Part shown: in pieces, positions 46,575 to 51,048 of the stretch
Layout of the letters: every line of letters begins with the position of its first letter
Position numbering within the stretch: position 1 is the stretch's first letter
From: Roseburia sp. 1XD42-34
GTDB lineage: Bacteria > Bacillota > Bacilli > Bacillales > Amphibacillaceae
Assembly: GCF_009917385.1 (NCBI RefSeq)
Contig: NZ_QWLJ01000034.1
Coordinates: forward strand, 1-51,048
Direction: 5' to 3'
Length of the DNA: 51,048 bases
Position numbers and translations under genes: made by a program
Notes under the pieces: generated by a model
Databases searched by the model: none
What the model was told of the DNA's origin: nothing
What the model saw: only the letters and a program-made list of their open reading frames with translations

Positions 46575-46751
46575 ATGATCATTGGAGCTTTAGTGGTGGT
46601 CGCGATTGCTATATATTTTGTATTTTTGATCAAGCTTTATCCTGTTTCAAGTGGTGATTTAAACCTGCCTTGGGATTTCCTACCCATATGTATCGATGCG
46701 TTAAAGGTTTCTGCGAATATCTTATTTGCTTCCTCGTTATTTAGTGTTTAG
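46575..46751 (+). pseudogene. Short membrane-protein-like open frame, possible gene fragment
   Basis: A 58-residue frame starting MIIGALVVVAIAIYFVFLIK has one clear transmembrane helix and a second weak one near its end (SANILFASSLFSV). It has no good ribosome site and lies between a palindromic repeat and an IS relic. It is more likely a remnant of a larger membrane protein gene than a functional gene. I do not recognise the family. Confidence 0.3.
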
Positions 46752-46863
46752 TATAAATTTTCATAGAGCTGTCCATGCTAAGTAAAAAAATCTATTAAAC
46801 TATCTGGAAGCTGATTGCTTTATGAAAGATTTCCATGAAAAAAATGATTATTGCAGATGAATT

Positions 46864-47093
46864 GAGCCACGAGTGCGGAGTTTTGAGCCATTGATTGCGG
46901 AAGAAAGAGCCACTTGAAGCGGACTAGAGAGCTAGCAATGGAAAAAACCTCCTGTATAATTGAGCCTGCATGCCAACGAGCATGACTCTATTATACAGGA
47001 GGTTTTTGTGTGATTAATTATCGTAAGATTCTGGAACTGTATTTTGAGGATGTCAGTCAAGGAACAATCAGTTCAAGTACTGGACATTCAAGC
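46864..47093 (+). mobile_element. Truncated IS21-family element: terminal repeats plus start of the transposase
   Basis: Three tandem imperfect repeats of the form GAGCCA-n-GCGGA (46864-46879, 46885-46901, 46907-46923) recur about every 21-22 bp, as in the multiple terminal repeats of IS21-type elements. They precede a frame starting GTG 47010 whose first 27 residues (INYRKILELYFEDVSQGTIS and onward) resemble the N-terminal HTH of IstA. The match stops at about 47093 and the rest of istA, istB and the right end are absent. The left boundary is uncertain. Confidence 0.7.
46943..47007 (+). promoter_or_regulatory. 18-bp perfect hairpin covering the transposase ribosome site
   Basis: AAAAACCTCCTGTATAAT (46943-46960) and ATTATACAGGAGGTTTTT (46990-47007) are perfectly complementary over 18 bp. 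The right arm contains AGGAGG (46997-47002), 7 bases before the GTG start. In a transcript entering from outside, the ribosome site would be locked and the T run could stop transcription. Confidence 0.75.
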
Positions 47094-47201
47094 TCAAGTT
47101 TGACACCATCCCACTACATGTGGATAGCCTCCCTGACTCTTTGTATTATATTAAACTATACTCTTAGTGTCCAAATTCATTTGGGGGCTTATGAGATGTA
47201 A
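47010..47201 (+). pseudogene. Remnant of IS21 IstA transposase gene
   Basis: Only the first 27 or so residues look like IstA; after the run of serines the sequence loses all similarity and ends after 63 codons. It has a good AGGAGG site but cannot encode a functional DDE transposase. A deletion or recombination junction is likely near 47090. Confidence 0.65.
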
Positions 47202-47442
47202 TGCTAAACCAAAAGTTTTTACGATCAACCACAAAAACTTAGGTTGCGCAGGTTTGAAGATAATTAGTAATATAGGTAGCAAAAGTGATGTCACTATTCC
47301 ATGTTACCATATTAAAACAGAAGTTGTTCTTTCAAATGTGAATGGTAATTCAATATATAAAGTAATATTCAATAGTATTGTCGTCGATATCCTTTTTTGC
47401 AAGGAACATTTACAATTTACTAGGTGCTTCATGGTATACTAA
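47191..47442 (+). CDS. Small hypothetical protein, possibly real
   Basis: ATG 47191 is preceded by GGGGG at suitable spacing and opens an 83-codon frame starting MRCNAKPKVFTINHKN. The sequence alternates hydrophobic and polar residues as in beta-strand proteins, with five cysteines and no transmembrane helix. I recognise no family. The extended -10 of the next gene overlaps its last codons. A longer in-frame start at 47167 (GTG) is possible. Its location next to an IS scar leaves open that it is non-functional. Confidence 0.4.
   Translation: MRCNAKPKVFTINHKNLGCAGLKIISNIGSKSDVTIPCYHIKTEVVLSNVNGNSIYKVIFNSIVVDILFCKEHLQFTRCFMVY
47432..47440 (+). promoter_or_regulatory. Extended -10 promoter for the LytTR regulator gene
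   Basis: TGGTATACT fits the extended -10 pattern and lies 48 bases before the regulator start. The 6-mer 17 bp upstream is a poor -35. Confidence 0.45.
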
Positions 47443-47487
47443 ATCATGGTAATAGTTTAATCATAAGTTTGAACAGGAGTTTGCTTT

Positions 47488-48441
47488 ATGACACATTTTA
47501 CGATTAATGAAGAGATCATGAATAGCAACGATTCGTTACCTCCCTTTACACTACTTATAGAGGATGGTGACACTACGGCAGTTTACAGTGATACGGAGAT
47601 GCAGGATGAGCTCGTGAAAGTCCTCCGCAACAACGGCAGATTCACCGTTTTTGATCAACAGGAAGGGTTGTACCAACGGATATCCGTGGCAGCGAATATT
47701 GCTTTTTTCCATAAATGGTTCCACTGTGAAACGCCATTGCCTGAAATTCTTGTATTGTTTGAATTACAAAACTGTGCTAAAAAGCCTTTACATAAGTGTA
47801 CGGAATCTGAAGTTCGTCGCATCTACTACGCTAAATACTTTATGAGCGGTGTGCGCCCGTTGATTTTTCATGAACCAGTTCATGGTGCTGATATTAGAAC
47901 AATAAACACCTTCCTACATATGCTGCAAAAATTAAAAAACAGCCAAATACCCGTGCTAATTTTGGTGTCAAATATGGAACATGCCTTGTTGCTTGGAGAT
48001 ATAGCATACAAGTTAGGGGGCAATGGCATCCAGTCATTAGTAGTCGACGAGGAAGACAGTAGTGTGGAAGAATCTACAACACCCCGTGCAGTTACTACTA
48101 CTCATTTTTTCAAGATTCCAGCAAAAGTAGATGATAAGGTGATATTATTTGACCCCCTAGAAATTGATTACATTGAAAGTCAAGATGGAAAAGCCATGAT
48201 CATGGTTAACGATTCATCCTATATGTTGGATTCAACACTGGGTGAAATGGAGAAAAAATTGGAAGTGTACGGCTTTTATCGTTGTCACCGTTCGTATATT
48301 GTTAATTTACAAAAAGTGCGTGAAATTATAACCTGGTCTAAAAATGCCTATTCTCTTCGAATAGATAACAACGCTCAGTCAACAATTCCATTATCACGAA
48401 CCAAAATACAAGACATTCAAGAAAAATTTAGCTTGAAATAG
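47488..48441 (+). CDS. LytTR transcription factor with a degenerate ABC-ATPase-like N-terminal half
   Basis: The C-terminal region (about 215-315) is a LytTR DNA-binding domain, with IDYIESQDGKAMI and YRCHRSYIVNLQKV motifs. The N-terminal 190 residues follow the outline of an ABC ATPase. VRRIYYAKYFMSGVRPLIFHEP (about 109-130) mimics the signature helix plus Walker B, and PVLILVSNMEHALLLGDIAYKL mimics the H-loop region. There is no Walker A, and the Walker B aspartate is a histidine (IFHEP), so it cannot hydrolyse ATP normally. It probably regulates the ABC exporter immediately downstream (inference). Length is 317 residues. Confidence 0.85.
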   Translation: MTHFTINEEIMNSNDSLPPFTLLIEDGDTTAVYSDTEMQDELVKVLRNNGRFTVFDQQEGLYQRISVAANIAFFHKWFHCETPLPEILVLFELQNCAKKPLHKCTESEVRRIYYAKYFMSGVRPLIFHEPVHGADIRTINTFLHMLQKLKNSQIPVLILVSNMEHALLLGDIAYKLGGNGIQSLVVDEEDSSVEESTTPRAVTTTHFFKIPAKVDDKVILFDPLEIDYIESQDGKAMIMVNDSSYMLDSTLGEMEKKLEVYGFYRCHRSYIVNLQKVREIITWSKNAYSLRIDNNAQSTIPLSRTKIQDIQEKFSLK

Positions 48442-48500
48442 TCTCCGTTCTTTTGATATTACTCAAAAAATTGGCTTTCATATGATTTTAATAAAAAATT

Positions 48501-48597
48501 GTACAGTTCAACCAAATAACTGATACAAATAGCTTCTATACGTATATCGTTTAACTGGAAATTAGTACATTTCGACCTCTTGAAGGTACATTCCGTC
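48501..48597 (+). promoter_or_regulatory. Candidate LytTR binding repeats upstream of the ABC exporter
   Basis: GTACATTTCG (48565-48574) and GTACATTCCG (48586-48595) are direct repeats 21 bp apart, two helical turns, the spacing used by LytTR dimers. GTACAGTTCA (48501-48510) is close to the LytTR half-site consensus (ACAGTTCA) and has a weaker TACAAATAG partner 22 bp on. They lie between the LytTR gene and the exporter genes. Confidence 0.6.
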
Positions 48598-48664
48598 ATC
48601 TACTAACTGCACTCGTCTGTAAGGATCGCTATGATGGGAGTAGTTAGTTAGGGGAGGCTTTCAA

Positions 48665-49513
48665 TTGGAAAATATAATGGAAGTAGCAGGATTAAAGAAA
48701 TCATTTGGAAAAAACATAGCGATTAAAGATGTTAGTTTCGAGGTGAAAAAAGGTGAAGTTTTTGGGTTGCTTGGTCCAAGTGGATCAGGAAAAACAACGA
48801 CCATAAAAATTTTAACGGGAGAGCTGAGCAAAACGGCAGGAAAAGTAACAGTTCTTGGCATGGATTCATCCCAAATTGGAACAGCTGATTTTAAGTCGAA
48901 GGTCGGGATACTATCCGATAACAGTTCACTATATGAACGGCTAACTATCTACGACAATTTGAAACTATTTTGTAAATTGTATCGTGCCCCTTTGCAGCAA
49001 ATAGATGTGCTATTACGTGAGGTCAATTTGCATGAGGAACGAATGAAAACAGTCTCTAAGTTGTCCAAGGGGATGAAACAGCGGGTGCTATTAGCCAAAG
49101 CACTTATTCATAAACCAAAACTGGTGTTTTTAGATGAACCAACATCTGCTTTAGATCCTGGAAATATGGCGCATATTCATCGAGGATTACTTAAATTGAA
49201 TGAAGCAGGAACGACGATTTTTCTAACGACACATAATATGGAAGAAGCGAATTCCTTATGCGATCGTGTTGCTTTTCTTCACGAGGGGGAAATAGTGGAA
49301 TTGGATGATCCAGATGAACTTCGCTATAAGCATTCCACGCACGACTTTCATATCGAAACATATGAAGGAGAGAGGCTCGTGATTAAAAATACACCTGACA
49401 ATGCAGATCGAATTAAGGAATTGATTGTATATAATCGGGTAAAATCCATGCAGACAGATAAGCCAACATTAGGGCAAGTCTTTTTGAAAGTAACAGGGGA
49501 GGAGCTGGTATGA
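48665..49513 (+). CDS. ABC transporter ATP-binding protein
   Basis: This is the ATPase of a two-gene ABC-2 exporter. Walker A GPSGSGKTT (37-45), signature LSKGM (133-137), Walker B LVFLDE (153-158) and the H-loop histidine H190 (LTTHNMEEA) are intact. It has 282 residues with a C-terminal extension of the drug/lantibiotic exporter type. The TTG start is supported by GGGGAGG 7 bp upstream; ATG 48677 is the alternative. Its stop overlaps the permease start as ATGA. Confidence 0.94.
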   Translation: MENIMEVAGLKKSFGKNIAIKDVSFEVKKGEVFGLLGPSGSGKTTTIKILTGELSKTAGKVTVLGMDSSQIGTADFKSKVGILSDNSSLYERLTIYDNLKLFCKLYRAPLQQIDVLLREVNLHEERMKTVSKLSKGMKQRVLLAKALIHKPKLVFLDEPTSALDPGNMAHIHRGLLKLNEAGTTIFLTTHNMEEANSLCDRVAFLHEGEIVELDDPDELRYKHSTHDFHIETYEGERLVIKNTPDNADRIKELIVYNRVKSMQTDKPTLGQVFLKVTGEELV

Positions 49514-50208
49514 TGAATATTCAACGCATAAGCGCTATTTTTGAAAAAGATATAAAAGATTTTATGAAAAATATGATGCTATTGATGATGCCGCTTATCC
49601 CGATAGTATTAGCCTTATTATATAAGCAGATGAGTAATGGGGAAGAGTTCCCAATCTATTTCTTGTATCTAAATGTAGGAATAGCGTATTCTTCCGTTAC
49701 GTCAACCTGTATGATGACCATGATGGCGGAAGAAAATGAAAAGAAAACATTACGCGGACTGATTCAGTCACCTGCCTCCATGGTAGACATTCTTGTCGGT
49801 AAAAGTCTCGTAGTCGGACTCATAACTTTTGTCTCTTTAACCGTGTCTTTAGCCATTATAGGAAGTGACCCATTATTGAATGGGAAAGCTATTCTTGCGT
49901 TGATTTTATTGTTTTTGTTCTTTCTGTTTTTAGGTATTGGCATTGGCTTATTTTCTAAATCTATTTCTGCAACGTCTGCTTATACTATGCCTGTCATGCT
50001 TTTGTTTGGGTTTACACCTATCCTTGGTTCTCTCCAGTTAGACGAGGATGGCATCATCATGACAATTACCGATACGTTTCCAATTATGCAAGCTATTGAA
50101 TTGCACGAGAAGAGCTCTTGGGTGCCACTAGGAATTATTGCTGGTTGGGTTTTGGCAGCAGCGTTGTTCATGTATATTTGCTTTAAAAAGACGATGACGG
50201 ATGATTAA
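49510..50208 (+). CDS. ABC-2 type permease
   Basis: This membrane partner of the ATPase has 232 residues and about six transmembrane segments, with the ABC-2 pattern MAEENEKKTLRGLIQSPAS between helices two and three. GGGGAGGAG lies at proper distance from ATG 49510 (or 49513). The exported substrate is unknown. Related LytTR-linked exporters often protect against peptides or antibiotics or move signal molecules (inference). Confidence 0.92.
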   Translation: MMNIQRISAIFEKDIKDFMKNMMLLMMPLIPIVLALLYKQMSNGEEFPIYFLYLNVGIAYSSVTSTCMMTMMAEENEKKTLRGLIQSPASMVDILVGKSLVVGLITFVSLTVSLAIIGSDPLLNGKAILALILLFLFFLFLGIGIGLFSKSISATSAYTMPVMLLFGFTPILGSLQLDEDGIIMTITDTFPIMQAIELHEKSSWVPLGIIAGWVLAAALFMYICFKKTMTDD

Positions 50209-50244
50209 TTTGGTATGGCAAGTTTTGCTGTAAAAAGGAAGGAT

Positions 50245-50280
50245 CAGTGGAAGAGTGATTTACTTTTCCACTGGTTTTTT
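50245..50280 (+). terminator. Terminator of the ABC exporter operon
   Basis: CAGTGGAA (50245-50252) and TTCCACTG (50266-50273) form a perfect 8-bp stem followed by GTTTTTT. Confidence 0.88.
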
Positions 50281-50351
50281 GTATCAATTCATGGGGGGAT
50301 TAAAATTGTATGAGGTCAAAGAAATTTTTCAAAGAGATGAGGTGGTGTAAG

Positions 50352-50897
50352 ATGATTTATGTAGAGACGTCCAGATTAAGATTGCGTGACTGGGGTGAAA
50401 CAGATATAGTTCCATTTTCTGCACTAAATGCAGATGAAAATGTGATGCGGTATTTTCCTAAAACATTATCAACCGAAGAAACAAAAGCTTTTTACACATT
50501 AATCATAGATAAGATCAAAGCGAATGGATATGGACTCTTTGCGGTGGAAGAAAAGGAAACCAAAGAGTTTATTGGGTTTATAGGATTTCATAAAGCGACA
50601 TTTGAGGCAGATTTCACGCCATGTATCGAAATTGGCTGGCGATTAAAAAAAGAGTCTTGGGGTAAAGGATTTGCAACAGAAGGAGCAGCAGCTTGTTTGC
50701 AATATGGATTTACAAAATTAGGCTTCTCTGATATTTATAGCTTTACAGCCGAAGTGAATACCCCCTCACAAAACGTCATGCAAAAAATTGGAATGATTTA
50801 TTTGCGAGACTTCAACCACCCAAAGATTAAGCAGGATAGCTCTTTACACAAACATGTGTTATATCATATAAACTGGAATGAATTTAACATTTGCTAA
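50352..50897 (+). CDS. GNAT-family acetyltransferase (RimJ/RimL-like)
   Basis: This transfers acetyl from acetyl-CoA to an amino group on a protein or small molecule. The N-terminus IYVETSRLRLRDWGETD is typical of RimJ/RimL-type enzymes; the acetyl-CoA loop is WRLKKESWGKGFATEGA (about 98-114), and VNTPSQNVMQKIGM closes the domain. It has 181 residues from ATG 50352, with GAGGTGGTG upstream; an earlier in-frame ATG at 50310 lacks a good site. It is a single-gene unit after a terminator. Confidence 0.92.
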   Translation: MIYVETSRLRLRDWGETDIVPFSALNADENVMRYFPKTLSTEETKAFYTLIIDKIKANGYGLFAVEEKETKEFIGFIGFHKATFEADFTPCIEIGWRLKKESWGKGFATEGAAACLQYGFTKLGFSDIYSFTAEVNTPSQNVMQKIGMIYLRDFNHPKIKQDSSLHKHVLYHINWNEFNIC

Positions 50898-50985
50898 AAT
50901 GAAATGATAAGTCTGTAAGTTAGGAAACGAAAAATTTGAATCCGAACGTGTTAATGTATGCATGAAAAAAGCGGTTCTATGTCAA

Positions 50986-51045
50986 ATGTTGGGGTGGAGT
51001 GAGATGGAATCTCACCTACCCAACATGACTTCCAATTTTTTTATA
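50986..51045. terminator. Strong hairpin at the right edge of the window
   Basis: ATGTTGGG and CCCAACAT outer arms and GTGAGAT-GGA-ATCTCAC inner arms (50986-51026) make a stem of about 20 bp with an internal loop, followed at 51033 by AATTTTTTTAT. It may end the acetyltransferase transcript, or a gene beyond the edge, or be a dispersed repeat. Confidence 0.65.
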
Positions 51046-51048
51046 CTT

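Overview
The window reads as chromosome from a low-GC, Gram-positive member of the Bacillaceae, probably of the Virgibacillus/Oceanobacillus type (inference). The signs are strong AGGAGG-type ribosome sites, frequent GTG and TTG starts, a geobacillus-style mtlA-mtlR-mtlF-mtlD order, Lpl-type sugar ABC permeases, a LysM-NlpC/P60 wall hydrolase, a CapABC tyrosine-kinase trio and an LCP ligase. There are no tRNA or rRNA genes and no CRISPR array. Gene-free spacers of 0.3 to 1.8 kb are unusually common and hold much of the unexplained structure.

Layout: (1) 1-1.43 kb has no convincing gene. (2) 1.43-6.7 kb is a complete mannitol PTS operon closed by a terminator. (3) 7.4-22.3 kb is a carbohydrate locus. 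It holds an ABC importer (binding lipoprotein, two permeases, YesL-like protein), a metal-dependent amidohydrolase/deacetylase, a DgaE-type PLP ammonia lyase, a PfkB 2-keto-3-deoxygluconate-type kinase, a GntR/UTRA regulator, a secreted AA10 lytic polysaccharide monooxygenase with a chitin-binding module, a cytoplasmic GH20 hexosaminidase and a lactonase-fold protein. (4) 22.6-23.7 kb carries a reverse-strand wall hydrolase, followed by a 1.8 kb gene-poor spacer with orphan terminators. (5) 25.4-46.1 kb is a Wzx/Wzy-type capsule or exopolysaccharide locus: CapA/B/C control proteins, an orphan NarL-type response regulator, a bacillosamine-like sugar set (PglF/E/C/D-type), GalU, glycosyltransferases, polymerase, flippase, three UDP-sugar enzymes and an LCP attachment protein. 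(6) 46.2-47.1 kb is a scar of a large imperfect palindrome beside a truncated IS21-family element. (7) 47.2-50.9 kb has a small hypothetical protein, a LytTR regulator with a degenerate ABC-ATPase-like half, an ABC-2 exporter and a GNAT acetyltransferase.

The most interesting system is region 3. Read together, the genes give an almost complete oxidative route for chitin. The LPMO would cut chitin and leave C1-oxidised ends. The ABC importer would bring in the fragments and GH20 would trim them. The lactonase-fold protein could open aldono-lactones. The deacetylase would give glucosaminate, the ammonia lyase would convert it to 2-keto-3-deoxygluconate, and the kinase would make KDPG. Only a KDPG aldolase, an ABC ATPase and a GH18 chitinase are missing from the window. 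This assignment is inference from family membership and neighbourhood. An oxidative chitin pathway is known from marine Gram-negative bacteria (from memory); a compact Gram-positive version that includes the LPMO would be notable.

In the capsule locus the middle genes (about 33.6-41.4 kb) look clearly more AT-rich than the flanking conserved genes, as expected for an exchangeable serotype cassette.
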